Shown piece by piece: positions 18,107 through 26,811 of a DNA stretch of 64,000 nucleotides. Both the position numbers and the translations under genes were made by a program. A model generated the notes under the pieces. That model saw nothing but the letters and a program-made list of their open reading frames with translations, did no database searches and was not told the origin of the DNA. Positions within the stretch are counted from its first letter, which is position 1, and the number at the start of each line of letters is the position of its first letter. The DNA lies in contig JADFMM010000001.1 of assembly GCA_022563885.1 (NCBI GenBank), forward strand, positions 1 through 64,000. Direction: 5' to 3'. Origin of the DNA: Planctomycetota bacterium (GTDB taxonomy: Bacteria > Planctomycetota > Phycisphaerae > Sedimentisphaerales > Anaerobacaceae).

Positions 18107-19336
18107 TTATTCTAGATTCAAACATACCAACTCCTTCGGGCTGCGAACGTAAAGCAACTTGTTCGCTACGACGGGGGCCACCCAGTAGGTTTTCGATTTG
18201 GCCAGCGGCGTGATCCGCCCCAGCTCATGGTAGGCCTCCGACGAAAGCTCGACCTGGACAACCGTACCCGTGTTGCCCTCCATCAAGATCAAGGTGCCGT
18301 CGACCGCACACATGCCCCCTCTCCCGAAGCCGCGCGCCGTGCCCTTGTCTCGCCACTTCTCTTTGCCTGTTCCCGCTTCGAGGCAGATCAGATAGCCCGG
18401 CAGGCCCGAGGCGTAGAGATGTCCATTGTCCAAGATGGCAGAACCCCAGGACGGCGACGGCAGTTTGGCCTTCCACACCTCATTGACCTGCCCGCCTTCG
18501 ATCTCCAGCAAGGTACATCCACTTTTGTAGCCGCTGCCGATCCACACGCGATTCGCTGACACCACGACAGGCGTGCCGGCATTGCAGCCAAGCCTCGTCT
18601 CCCAGGGGTGTCGCCATAGCAGCGTCCCCGCGCCGGCGTCGACACCAATCAAAGACTCTCCGGTAAAGATGAGGTACTGTCGCCGACCGTCGAGCGTCGC
18701 CACCATGGGCGTCGCATAACCGGCCGGGTGAGTCCCCCCCCCGGCCCAGAGCATCTCACCCGTGGTCTTGTTAAGCGCCACCACATGTTTGTTCTCACCT
18801 GCACCGATGGCAATCACCTTGTCCCCATCGATGAACGCCGAACTGGCGATGCCCCACTCGGCCGGCTTGCCGCCGACCAGGGCCATCACGTCGGTCCGCC
18901 ACAACTCTGTGCCCGCTTTGGCATCCAGGCAGTAGAGAACGCCGCTACGACTCAGCGAGTAGACGCGTCCCGACTCGACGGTCGGGGTCGATCGGGTGTA
19001 GCCGTAGTTGTCCGGCTTGGCCTGCGGGTAGACGAAGCGCCAGATCTCCTCACCCGTCTTGGCCTTCAAGGCCAGAACAATATCCTGCCCACCGTCATGG
19101 TCGAGGATATAAAGGATGCCGTCTGCGATCGCCGGACCGGAAAACCCGCCCTTGCTGTCATGCAAGTCGACCCGCCACAGCTCCGCCGGAGGTTTCTCGC
19201 CCCAGTTCTTGTTGATCCCCGTCTCCGCGGATCTCATGTTTCCGGTCGGCCCCAGGTAGTGCGTCCAGTCCGCCGCTTGCAGGCAGCCGCCCCACAACAG
19301 CGCCAGAATCATTGGCCTAATTGTGTATTCTTTCAT
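18107..19336 (-). CDS. Secreted PQQ-type beta-propeller protein
   Basis: A 409-residue propeller protein. The signal peptide MILALLWGGCLQAA is followed by DWTHYLGPTGNM, the same post-signal motif type as its two neighbours. Blades show DIVLALKAKTGEEIWRFVYP, VLYCLDAKAGTELWRTDV, LIGVDAGAGTLLWRHPW and LICLEAGTGKEKWRDKG. Its ATG overlaps the stop of the thioesterase gene (ATGA), so it is translationally coupled to the transporter group upstream. No enzymatic motif was recognised. Confidence 0.85.
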   Translation of the reverse strand: MKEYTIRPMILALLWGGCLQAADWTHYLGPTGNMRSAETGINKNWGEKPPAELWRVDLHDSKGGFSGPAIADGILYILDHDGGQDIVLALKAKTGEEIWRFVYPQAKPDNYGYTRSTPTVESGRVYSLSRSGVLYCLDAKAGTELWRTDVMALVGGKPAEWGIASSAFIDGDKVIAIGAGENKHVVALNKTTGEMLWAGGGTHPAGYATPMVATLDGRRQYLIFTGESLIGVDAGAGTLLWRHPWETRLGCNAGTPVVVSANRVWIGSGYKSGCTLLEIEGGQVNEVWKAKLPSPSWGSAILDNGHLYASGLPGYLICLEAGTGKEKWRDKGTARGFGRGGMCAVDGTLILMEGNTGTVVQVELSSEAYHELGRITPLAKSKTYWVAPVVANKLLYVRSPKELVCLNLE

Positions 19337-19779
19337 GCGTCCTCCTTCTCAGAATCATTAGGGATCCGATAGGCCTGCAACTTCTCTACGATGTCCCCGG
19401 GCACAGCAACGGCCTTCAATTGATGAGCAGGACCAACTTCGCAGCAGGCGCAGGTCGAGTGGCCCTTGGCCAACACATTTCCCGCTTGCACGATCTGGGC
19501 CTCGTAGGTGATCGACTTGGCGCCAAGTCGGGCGACACCTAGATGGACCTCTATTTCGCCGGGGAAGCGAACCGGACGCAGGTACTCGAACCCACAGGAG
19601 ACGCGGGGCCAACCGAGCGGGCGCTCTTCCGGCCGGGCGACGACCGGTATACCCAGTTTCCGCAAAAGCTCATGCTCGGCCGTCTCCATGTAGCGGAAGA
19701 AAGTGGCAAAATGGACGATGCCCGCCATGTCCGTGTCCATGAACTCGACACGTCTGCGCGTCACAAACGCGTTCTTCAT
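19333..19779 (-). CDS. Acyl-CoA thioesterase, 4HBT/YbgC-type hotdog fold
   Basis: A 148-residue single hotdog domain. The active-site region TRRRVEFMDTDMAGIVHFATFFRY has the catalytic Asp (D before MAG) and the helix of 4-hydroxybenzoyl-CoA thioesterase/YbgC proteins, followed by ELLRKLGIPV. It overlaps both neighbours by ATGA, the TRAP permease upstream and a propeller downstream, so the three are one transcription and translation unit. A link with the imported carboxylate (transport, activation, release) is likely but not shown. Confidence 0.85.
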   Translation of the reverse strand: MKNAFVTRRRVEFMDTDMAGIVHFATFFRYMETAEHELLRKLGIPVVARPEERPLGWPRVSCGFEYLRPVRFPGEIEVHLGVARLGAKSITYEAQIVQAGNVLAKGHSTCACCEVGPAHQLKAVAVPGDIVEKLQAYRIPNDSEKEDA

Positions 19780-21791
19780 GGGTTCAGCCCTTCACCGGTC
19801 GCGGCCGAAGCGCTGACACCCTCCGGATACCTTTCCCGTACCGTCTGGGAAGCTTTTTTGGCATTAAGATAGAGCAGCCCTCCGCCCAAGACGGCGATGA
19901 TCAGGTTAATGGCCAGACCCCTCTCAAAGAGGTCTATCCCTAGCCGGGTCACATCCCCCCAAGGCAAGAGCACCAAGACCATGGCACAGACGAAGAGGAC
20001 GGCGCGTGATATCACACTGACCCGATCAAAACAGTAGCCCACCAGGCTTACGGTCAAGAACAGGATGCCGAGCAGGACGAAGAAGATGGTCACGATGGGA
20101 TCCCAGCCATGCCCGCCTTCGAGCGGCATAAGCAACAGGGAGGGGTCCAGCACGAAGGCGTAGGGCAGGACAAATCCGACCAGAGAAAAGCGGAAGGCGG
20201 CGAAACACGTGCGCATGACGTCTGCCTTGGCGATGGCTGCGGCGGTGTAAGCGGCCAAGGCCACCGGCGGTGTCACCATCGACATCATGCCGAAGTAGAA
20301 GATGAAGAGATGGGCGGCCAAGGGCACCAGGCCCAGATCGCTCAACAGCGTCCCGACAAAGGTCGCCATCAAGAGATAACAGACGGCGGAGGGCAGGCCC
20401 ATGCCCAAAATAATCGTCGAAACCATCAAGAGAAACAGGGCGGCCAGCAGATTGTCCTGGGCCAGAGGCAGGATGAGTGAGGGCAAGCGTGAGCCAATGC
20501 CCGTTAACGTCACCACCCCGAGGATGATGCCAACACAGGAGGCGGCTGCGATAAGCGGCGTGCCCGTCTTGGCGGCCCGGACCAGCATCTCCAACATCTT
20601 ACCGGGGCCCAAGCGTGTCTCCTTGGCCCAGGGCGCGATCAGCAGCATGAGCACGAGACTGAAGGTCACCGAGCGGAATGGCGTATAACCATAGACCAGA
20701 AACGCGATCAGACTCAGGATGGACACGAAGAAAATCACGCCCTGCATCACCGACAGTGACAGTGAGTCGGCCTCGGCATCCCCCTGCACCACACCGGTCT
20801 TGCGGGCATGTAGGTGGACCACCAAGAGCAAGGCCACGTAGTAGAGCACCGCAGGGACCAGGGCCGCCTTGATGATCTGTAGATAGGTCACATCGGGAAC
20901 GATCTCGAGCATCATATAGGCGCCAGCGCCCATGATGGGCGGCATCAGGGCCCCGCCGGCGCTGGCCGCCGCCACCACACCCGCCGCCATATGGGGCTTG
21001 AAGCCGGCACTACTCATCATGGGGATGGTAAAGGTCCCCGTCGTGGCGGTGTTGGCCACCGCACTGCCGGAGAGCGAGCCCATGAGACCGCTGCTGAGCA
21101 CGGCCACCTTGGCCGATCCGCCGGTACTACGCCGAAAGAGGCGTTCCGAAAATCGAATAATGAAACCCGTTGCCCCGGTCGCCTCTAGGAAGGCTCCAAA
21201 GAGCACGAAGGGAAAGACATAGTAGAACATGACCCTAAGCGCGATGCCGAAGACGCCCTGACTTTGCAGAAAGGACTGGCTCGCGATACGCGACCAGGAG
21301 TAGCCGCGATGGGGCAAGAGCCAATCGGGCAGGATGGGTCCCAACTTGGCGTAGATCAAGAAAATCAGGGCAAGCAGGGGCAGCGCCATGCCGACCGTCC
21401 GTCGGGTGCCCTCGAAGACCAGCGCCAGCCCCACGAATCCAACGGCGTAGTCCAGGGCGGCCTCCTGGCCGGCACGATTTCCCAGGGTCACGCCACCCAG
21501 CCAGAGAGACTCGAATAGCGGCTCGGTCTGCACAATGACATAGCCAAAACAGAGGACCGAGGCCGCGAAGGGCAGCCAATCCAAACGCCGCAGCAGGGAG
21601 CCCTCGCTCAGGCCTTTCTTCACGGGCAGATGCAGGAAGACGATGCAGAGACCCAGGAGCGCAAAGAGGGCGAGCTGTGACTGTACCTGCAATCGAGGAT
21701 AGTTGACCTCGAGCATGACAAACACACACAGCCCAATTCCGGCACCCTTGATGATGTGCCTTCGTATCCCTGTCATCGAGTCCGCCGTCAC
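19776..21791 (-). CDS. TRAP transporter, fused 4TM/12TM permease
   Basis: A 671-residue inner-membrane protein with about 16-18 hydrophobic segments, the size of fused DctQM permeases. Typical DctM pieces are SGLMGSLSGSAVANTATTGTFTIPMMSSAG, GALMPPIMGAGAYMM, and STIILGMGLPSAVCYLLMAT, with MMSMVTPPVALAAYTAAAIA. It forms a transporter with the TAXI-type binding protein just upstream. Import is driven by a Na+ or H+ gradient. Substrates of TAXI systems are dicarboxylates or glutamate-like acids. The start could also be a Met six codons later. Confidence 0.9.
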   Translation of the reverse strand: MTADSMTGIRRHIIKGAGIGLCVFVMLEVNYPRLQVQSQLALFALLGLCIVFLHLPVKKGLSEGSLLRRLDWLPFAASVLCFGYVIVQTEPLFESLWLGGVTLGNRAGQEAALDYAVGFVGLALVFEGTRRTVGMALPLLALIFLIYAKLGPILPDWLLPHRGYSWSRIASQSFLQSQGVFGIALRVMFYYVFPFVLFGAFLEATGATGFIIRFSERLFRRSTGGSAKVAVLSSGLMGSLSGSAVANTATTGTFTIPMMSSAGFKPHMAAGVVAAASAGGALMPPIMGAGAYMMLEIVPDVTYLQIIKAALVPAVLYYVALLLVVHLHARKTGVVQGDAEADSLSLSVMQGVIFFVSILSLIAFLVYGYTPFRSVTFSLVLMLLIAPWAKETRLGPGKMLEMLVRAAKTGTPLIAAASCVGIILGVVTLTGIGSRLPSLILPLAQDNLLAALFLLMVSTIILGMGLPSAVCYLLMATFVGTLLSDLGLVPLAAHLFIFYFGMMSMVTPPVALAAYTAAAIAKADVMRTCFAAFRFSLVGFVLPYAFVLDPSLLLMPLEGGHGWDPIVTIFFVLLGILFLTVSLVGYCFDRVSVISRAVLFVCAMVLVLLPWGDVTRLGIDLFERGLAINLIIAVLGGGLLYLNAKKASQTVRERYPEGVSASAATGEGLNP

Positions 21792-21849
21792 GGTGTGCTT
21801 CCTCGGTTAAGAGTGCTTGCAAAAGATGGGGCCGTCCGGCTCGACCGAT

Positions 21850-22881
21850 TCACTCTCGGTCCGCAGGCCAGATGCCCGCCTCTTTGAAGTAGCGAATCGC
21901 GCCTGAGTGGAAGGGTGTGCCGGTGTCACGGATCACGTTTTTGGCATTGATGGCCTTGCCGGCGGGGTGTTTAGCGACGACCTCGGCGGCATGCTCGAAG
22001 AGTGTCTTCGTTACTCGATAGACGGTCTCGTCGTCGACCTCCGCGGAGGTCACCAGCGTCATGTTACCGACATTGAGGCAGTCGAAGGGCTCCGTCTGTC
22101 CCCGATAGGTGAGGGCCGGGATGGTCTCTCGTGCAAAAAAGGGAAATTGAGCGACGAGCCCGTCCATCGCCTGGGGCTCAAAGGGAACGAAGTGGATGGA
22201 CTGGGAGGCACAGGCCTGCGTGATGGAGGCCGTCGGTACGGCGCCGCCCAAGAAGGCCGCATCGGCCGCTCCATCCGCGAGGAGTCCCACGGCGCCGCCC
22301 TGTGTGTCATTGAGGACTTTGATATCGTCATAGCTGAGGCCATGCGCGGCCAGGATGGGTTTGATAAAGTGCTCAAAGCCGGCCCCAGCCGGTCCCATCA
22401 CCACGCGTCGGCCCTTGAGATCGGCGATCGATTTGATCCCGGTGGAATCGGGCGTGATAAAGAAGGCAATATTGGGGGCCAGGGTCATGACAGTCCGAAT
22501 GGGGTATTCCTTTTCCCATTTCTCCTGACCCCGTACCGCGAAGAAGGAGATGGCGGCGTTGGCCAGAGCGAGATCGATTTCCATGCTGTCTAGACGCCGC
22601 AGATTCTCCTGCGTGCCCTTGGTGGCCTCTGCCGATACTTGCCAACCCAGCGATTTGGTATGCACACCAATCACCTCGGCAATGGCGCTACCCACGACAA
22701 AGAAGGCCCCACCGGGCGGTGCCGTGCCGATGCTCAGGAACCGCCGCTCGGGCCGGTCGCCGTTGGAATCCGCCCCTTCGCCACCCGGCTCCGACTTCTT
22801 GCTGCAGCCTAGCACCAGCAGGCCCAGGATTAGGATTAGGATTAGGATTAGACCTTGCCATAGCACTCGTCTATTGGTCAT
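21850..22881 (-). CDS. TAXI-family TRAP solute-binding lipoprotein
   Basis: A periplasmic binding protein of about 343 residues. The start MTNRRVLWQG at 22881 follows GGAGATAAGC. The signal peptide contains a Leu-Ile run, LILILILILGLLVLGC, ending in a lipobox cysteine. The mature part has RRFLSIGTAPPGGAFFVVGS, which is the TAXI substrate-entry motif, then TKGTQENLRRLDSMEIDLAL and DLKGRRVVMGPAGAGFEHF. It is the first gene of the transporter-thioesterase-propeller group. The Leu-Ile run is encoded by a hexanucleotide tandem repeat (see separate entry). Confidence 0.9.
   Translation of the reverse strand: MTNRRVLWQGLILILILILGLLVLGCSKKSEPGGEGADSNGDRPERRFLSIGTAPPGGAFFVVGSAIAEVIGVHTKSLGWQVSAEATKGTQENLRRLDSMEIDLALANAAISFFAVRGQEKWEKEYPIRTVMTLAPNIAFFITPDSTGIKSIADLKGRRVVMGPAGAGFEHFIKPILAAHGLSYDDIKVLNDTQGGAVGLLADGAADAAFLGGAVPTASITQACASQSIHFVPFEPQAMDGLVAQFPFFARETIPALTYRGQTEPFDCLNVGNMTLVTSAEVDDETVYRVTKTLFEHAAEVVAKHPAGKAINAKNVIRDTGTPFHSGAIRYFKEAGIWPADRE
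22826..22851 (-). repeat. Hexanucleotide tandem repeat AGGATT x4 within signal-peptide codons
   Basis: Four exact copies of AGGATT and a partial fifth. Read on the minus strand they encode alternating Leu and Ile in the hydrophobic core of the binding-protein signal peptide. Because the unit is six bases, gain or loss of copies changes the core length by two residues without shifting frame. Confidence 0.9.
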
Positions 22882-23233
22882 GCTTATCTCCACATTCACG
22901 TTTTTAGGACCTTCTCCACTCTATACCTCACGGCTCAGTTTCTGTTCTGGGGCGGACAAAGTCCCGCATACTAGTAAAAAGGCAGGGACGCGTCAAACGG
23001 CTCAAGGACTAGATGAAATGTGCCTTGAAACACGACCTGAGGGGCGGCAGCAATTTGAAGTATTGCAGAAACAGCTTGAAATCGCTGACACCGTGTATAT
23101 AGTAGTTTGCCCTAAGGAACTTAATAATAGGCCTGCCGGTGCCCGGTATCCACCCAGAAATAGTCCATTGAACGCACTGTCATCGGTCAGTCCAAAAACG
23201 AGGGCGCTGGGTCACGAAAACAAGGAACCCCCA
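22882..23233. other. Divergent intergenic region
   Basis: About 350 bp separate the TAXI lipoprotein gene (minus) from the Mrp gene (plus). The plus-strand frame is open upstream of the Mrp start but shows no similarity to anything I know. Promoters for both directions should lie here; none is clear enough to call. Confidence 0.4.
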
Positions 23234-24556
23234 ATGGTTACAGAAGAACAGGTGCTGGCTGCACTGTCGGTGATCATCGACCCCGACCTGCACAAGGACA
23301 TTGTTACACTGGGTTTCGTCAAGAAACTATCGATCGATCAAGACACCGTCTCTTTCGCGGTCGAGCTGACGACGCCCGCCTGTCCCATCAAGGCCAAATT
23401 CAAGGACGAGGCCGAACAGGTCGTGATGGCCTTGCCGGACGTGAATCAGGTCAAGGTGACGATGACCTCTCGAACCGCGCCTCGGCAGACCAAGGCCGAG
23501 GGCCTTAAGAACGTCAATTCCATCATCGCCGTCGCATCCTGCAAGGGCGGCGTGGGGAAATCCACCATCGCCGCCACGATTGCCCGTGAACTGGCAAACC
23601 GCGATTTCCGTGTCGGACTCTTGGATGCCGATCTCTTCGGTCCCTCCATTCCCACGCTGCTGGGCATCCAACAGGCCCAGGTCATGCAGCAGGGCCAGTT
23701 GCTCATGCCGATCGATGCAGATGGGCTCAAAGTCATGTCCTTCGGTTTCCTCCTGGGAGACGCCCCCGCCATCATGCGCGGCCCCATGGTCGCGAACTAT
23801 ACCCAACAACTCCTCAACGGGGTGGACTGGGGCACACTCGATTACCTAATCCTCGACATGCCGCCGGGGACCGGCGATGTCCAGTTGACCATCGCCCAGA
23901 CCGTCCAGTTGGACGGGGCCGTGATCGTCACCACGCGGGCGACCCTCTCCCTGATCGATGTCGTACGCGGCATCTTGATGTTTGAAAAGGTGGATGTCCC
24001 GCTCCTCGGCGTCGTGGAAAACATGTCCAGCTTCATCTGTGACGGCTGCGGCAAGGAACACGCGGTGTTTGGCGAGCAGACCAGCTCTCTGAGCGACCGT
24101 TTCGGGCTGAAGACCTTGGCTCAGATACCGCTGGACGCCCGCTGGGCCAAGACCCTGCCTACAAATCTCGACGACTCCCGCATCGGCCAGCTCGTCGATG
24201 CGATGGTTCGCCAGTTGGGGATGCTCTCGGCGCAGAAATTTGCGCAGCCTGAGATTTCCACGGGCCCCAAGGAGGTAACTATTCGCTGGCCAGAGGCAGA
24301 CGAGTGGGTCCTCGACAATTTCACGCTACGCAGCAGCTGCCGCTGCGCCCACTGCATCGACGAGTTCTCCGGTGTCAAAAAGCTGAATCCGCAAGACATC
24401 CCCGCGGACATTCATGCCACCGCCTCGGTCTGCCTGGGCAACTATGCGATCTCCATCACTTGGAGCGATGGACACTCATCCAGCATCTACGCCTATGGCC
24501 TGCTGCGTCAACTGGGTCAGGTGAGACCCGAGGACCTAGCAAATCAAGCTGTCTGA
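23234..24556 (+). CDS. Mrp/ApbC-type Fe-S cluster carrier ATPase with C-terminal DUF971
   Basis: A 440-residue protein starting MVTEEQVLAALSVI. An N-terminal MIP18/DUF59 domain (residues 1 to about 90, with VELTTPACPIKAKFKDEA) is followed by the ParA-like ATPase (SCKGGVGKSTIAATIARELA, then DADLFGPSIPTLLG and LDMPPGTGDVQLTIAQ). A C-x2-C metal site lies in SSFICDGCGKEHAVF. From about 350 on a DUF971/GBBH-like domain follows (IRWPEADEWVLDNFTLRSSC, then ITWSDGHSSSIYAYGLLRQL). Family members carry [4Fe-4S] clusters to targets. The gene starts a plus-strand run with folE, folB and folK. Confidence 0.9.
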   Translation: MVTEEQVLAALSVIIDPDLHKDIVTLGFVKKLSIDQDTVSFAVELTTPACPIKAKFKDEAEQVVMALPDVNQVKVTMTSRTAPRQTKAEGLKNVNSIIAVASCKGGVGKSTIAATIARELANRDFRVGLLDADLFGPSIPTLLGIQQAQVMQQGQLLMPIDADGLKVMSFGFLLGDAPAIMRGPMVANYTQQLLNGVDWGTLDYLILDMPPGTGDVQLTIAQTVQLDGAVIVTTRATLSLIDVVRGILMFEKVDVPLLGVVENMSSFICDGCGKEHAVFGEQTSSLSDRFGLKTLAQIPLDARWAKTLPTNLDDSRIGQLVDAMVRQLGMLSAQKFAQPEISTGPKEVTIRWPEADEWVLDNFTLRSSCRCAHCIDEFSGVKKLNPQDIPADIHATASVCLGNYAISITWSDGHSSSIYAYGLLRQLGQVRPEDLANQAV

Positions 24557-24562
24557 CTCGAC

Positions 24563-25126
24563 ATGGTGAAAAGCAAAAACGCTATGGAAGACCTATTCAG
24601 AAAACTCATTGAAGAGACCGGTGAAGATATCACGCGCGAGGGATTGGTTAGGACACCCGCCCGCGCCGCGAAGGCCTTCAAATACTTGACCCAAGGCTAC
24701 CAACAGGATGTGGACCAGGTCATCAATGGGGCGATCTTCGCCTCCGAAACCAACGAGATGATCCTGGTCAAAGACATTGCGGTCTATTCCCTCTGTGAAC
24801 ACCACCTGCTCCCCTTCATCGGCAAGTGCCACGTGGCCTATCTGCCGCAGGGGAAGATCATTGGCCTGTCGAAGGTGGCCCGTATTGTCGATCTCTTTGC
24901 CCGCCGTCTCCAGATTCAGGAGTCTTTGACTTACCAAATCGCCGACACCCTGCGTCGGAAACTCAACGCGGCAGGCGTCGGCGTGGTGATTGAAGCCCAA
25001 CACCTCTGCATGATGATGCGGGGCGTCGAGAAGCAGAACGCTATCATGAAGACCTCCTGTATGTTGGGCTATTTCCGCGAGAGCGTTTCCACGCGACAGG
25101 AGTTCTTGAGTTTGATCCGCGACTAG
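24563..25126 (+). CDS. folE: GTP cyclohydrolase I
   Basis: A 187-residue enzyme that opens GTP to 7,8-dihydroneopterin triphosphate, the first step of folate and queuosine synthesis. Family motifs are [20 protein letters not shown], the zinc and catalytic segment [40 protein letters not shown], and [15 protein letters not shown] with the second zinc-ligand cysteine. Length matches the family. It lies 6 bp after the Mrp gene and upstream of folB and folK. Confidence 0.96.
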   Translation: MVKSKNAMEDLFRKLIEETGEDITREGLVRTPARAAKAFKYLTQGYQQDVDQVINGAIFASETNEMILVKDIAVYSLCEHHLLPFIGKCHVAYLPQGKIIGLSKVARIVDLFARRLQIQESLTYQIADTLRRKLNAAGVGVVIEAQHLCMMMRGVEKQNAIMKTSCMLGYFRESVSTRQEFLSLIRD

Positions 25127-25151
25127 GGGCCCGGCAAGGGGAAACGCAAGG

Positions 25152-25508
25152 ATGACGCTCAGAGTACATGTCGAAGACCTGCGACTACGGGCCATCATAG
25201 GCATCAATGGCGATGAGCGCGTCGCCAGGCAAGAGGTGCTGATCAGTCTGGAATTCGACTACGATGCCGACGCCGCCATCGCCTCGGACAGGATTGAGCA
25301 CACGGTGGACTACAAGAAGATCAAGAAGCAGGTCATCGCGCTGGTGGAGGGGAGCCGTTTTTTCCTGCTGGAGAAACTGGCCGCAGCGGTGCTCGACCTG
25401 TTGCTCAACGCCGAACGGGTCATCTGGGCCAAGGTCCGCGTCGACAAGCCCACGGCCTTAAGCTCTGCGCGTACCGTCGGCGTGACGGTATCCGGGAACT
25501 GCCCATGA
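25152..25508 (+). CDS. folB: Dihydroneopterin aldolase
   Basis: A 118-residue FolB-type enzyme of the tunnelling fold. It starts MTLRVHVEDLRLRAIIGING and has RQEVLISLEFDYDADAAIAS, HTVDYKKIKKQVIALVEGS, FFLLEKLAAAVLDLLL and the conserved lysine in KVRVDKPTALSSARTVGVTV. It converts dihydroneopterin to 6-hydroxymethyl-dihydropterin. The stop overlaps folK by ATGA. Confidence 0.93.
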   Translation: MTLRVHVEDLRLRAIIGINGDERVARQEVLISLEFDYDADAAIASDRIEHTVDYKKIKKQVIALVEGSRFFLLEKLAAAVLDLLLNAERVIWAKVRVDKPTALSSARTVGVTVSGNCP

Positions 25509-25891
25509 TCCACGATGTGTGTATTGGTGTCGGTTCCAATATTGCACCAAGGGACAGCATTGCAGCGGCCCAGGTGATCATGCAGCAAGCGTTTTCAGGA
25601 TTTCGTGCCTCTCAGCTCGTTACGACGACCCCTATCGGTGACTCCGGACAGGACGACTATCTAAACGGTGCCTTTTGCATCCGGACGACCTGGACCGAGG
25701 CACAACTCACCGCATGGCTCAAGGCGACAGAGACACGGCTCGGGCGCACCAGAACCACCGACAGGTACGGTCCTCGGACCATCGATCTGGATGTGGTCGT
25801 CTGGGATGGCAAAATCAGGGACGACGATTTTTACGGACGAGACTTCTTAAGGAAGGCCGTCCTGGAAATGCTGCCCAACCTGCAGTACTGA
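25505..25891 (+). CDS. folK: 6-hydroxymethyl-dihydropterin pyrophosphokinase
   Basis: A 128-residue HPPK with CIGVGSNIAPRDSIAAAQVI at the start and the signature RTRTTDRYGPRTIDLDVVVW. The protein is shorter than the usual 155-170 residues; the C-terminal helix part after DFLRKAVLEMLPNL is trimmed. It transfers pyrophosphate from ATP to the pterin. It is coupled to folB. Confidence 0.88.
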   Translation: MIHDVCIGVGSNIAPRDSIAAAQVIMQQAFSGFRASQLVTTTPIGDSGQDDYLNGAFCIRTTWTEAQLTAWLKATETRLGRTRTTDRYGPRTIDLDVVVWDGKIRDDDFYGRDFLRKAVLEMLPNLQY

Positions 25892-26001
25892 GGGACTGGC
25901 TTGACTCGTATTGGAGAGTGGTTTACGATGGTTTAACAAGCATGGGGACTAATAGGCTCTCTACTGACAAGGTGTTTCGACACCGATGAAAGGAAATAGA
26001 C

Positions 26002-26673
26002 ATGAATAAGGCAATCGTCTTGACCCACGGCGGAATTCACTCGACCACTGCCCTGGCCGTTGCCGCCAGTCGCGACTATGAACTCTACGCCCTGAGTTTC
26101 GATTACGGCCAGAAGAATCGAATCAAGCTGGAGGCCGCCAAGAAGATCGCGGCAAAGTATCAGGTCAAAGAACATCGCATCGTCACTTTTGACATCAGCA
26201 TGCTGCTGGAGTCCCCAGGCGGCGAGGCCTACCGGGAGGGAGGGATCCTCTCCGTGCCGGCGCGCAACAACCTCTTTCTCTCTTTCGCCCTGAGTTGGGC
26301 GGAAGTCATCAAGGCGGGCAACCTCTTTATCGGCGTGAACTCCACGGAATATGGGGACCGCCCCGACTGCCGATCCGAATTCATCCACGCCTTCGAAAAC
26401 CTCGCGGACGTGGCGATGAAGAAAGGCGATACGCTCGACCATGTCCACATCTGGTCACCCTGCATGAAAAACACCACGGCTTTGAGCATTCTAACGGGTA
26501 TGGAGTTGGGCGTCGATTATAGTGACACCTACAGTTGTCCGGACATCAACGACGAGGGCGTTTCCTGCGGCGAATGTTTGAGCTGCGAAAACCGTAAGAA
26601 TGGTTTTAAGGAGGCCGGTATCACGGATCCCACACGCTACAGCGAAGTGAGTGTGAACCAACGGGGATGTTAG
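26002..26673 (+). CDS. QueC-like protein with altered PP-loop
   Basis: A 223-residue homologue of 7-cyano-7-deazaguanine synthase. Clear QueC parts are YALSFDYGQKNRIKLEAAKK, SVPARNNLFLSFALSWAEVI, PDCRSEFIHAFENLADVAMK and the zinc cluster TYSCPDINDEGVSCGECLSC with four cysteines. However, the ATP-binding PP-loop that should read SGGxDS reads HGGIHS: Ser to His at residue 9 and Asp to His at 13. The conserved Lys of the later TKAE-type motif is also missing (NTTALSIL). The frame is intact and the surroundings are well conserved, so this looks like a changed function rather than decay. GTP cyclohydrolase upstream also feeds queuosine synthesis. Confidence 0.85.
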   Translation: MNKAIVLTHGGIHSTTALAVAASRDYELYALSFDYGQKNRIKLEAAKKIAAKYQVKEHRIVTFDISMLLESPGGEAYREGGILSVPARNNLFLSFALSWAEVIKAGNLFIGVNSTEYGDRPDCRSEFIHAFENLADVAMKKGDTLDHVHIWSPCMKNTTALSILTGMELGVDYSDTYSCPDINDEGVSCGECLSCENRKNGFKEAGITDPTRYSEVSVNQRGC

Positions 26674-26811
26674 GCTCTGCCAGAAAACTCGATCTGGCTT
26701 CCCCTCGGGTCTGAGCCTCGGGGTCGAAGGCGAATGGCGTGTTTTCCACCTGTAGATTTCGATCACCCCAGTCAATACGTTACCCATTGTAGGGTATATG
26801 GTTACATAGAG

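Noticed and set aside
22550-23233. Long N-terminal extension of the Mrp protein
   Set aside because: It is antisense to the TAXI gene and shows no family similarity; the ATG at 23234 matches the Mrp start.
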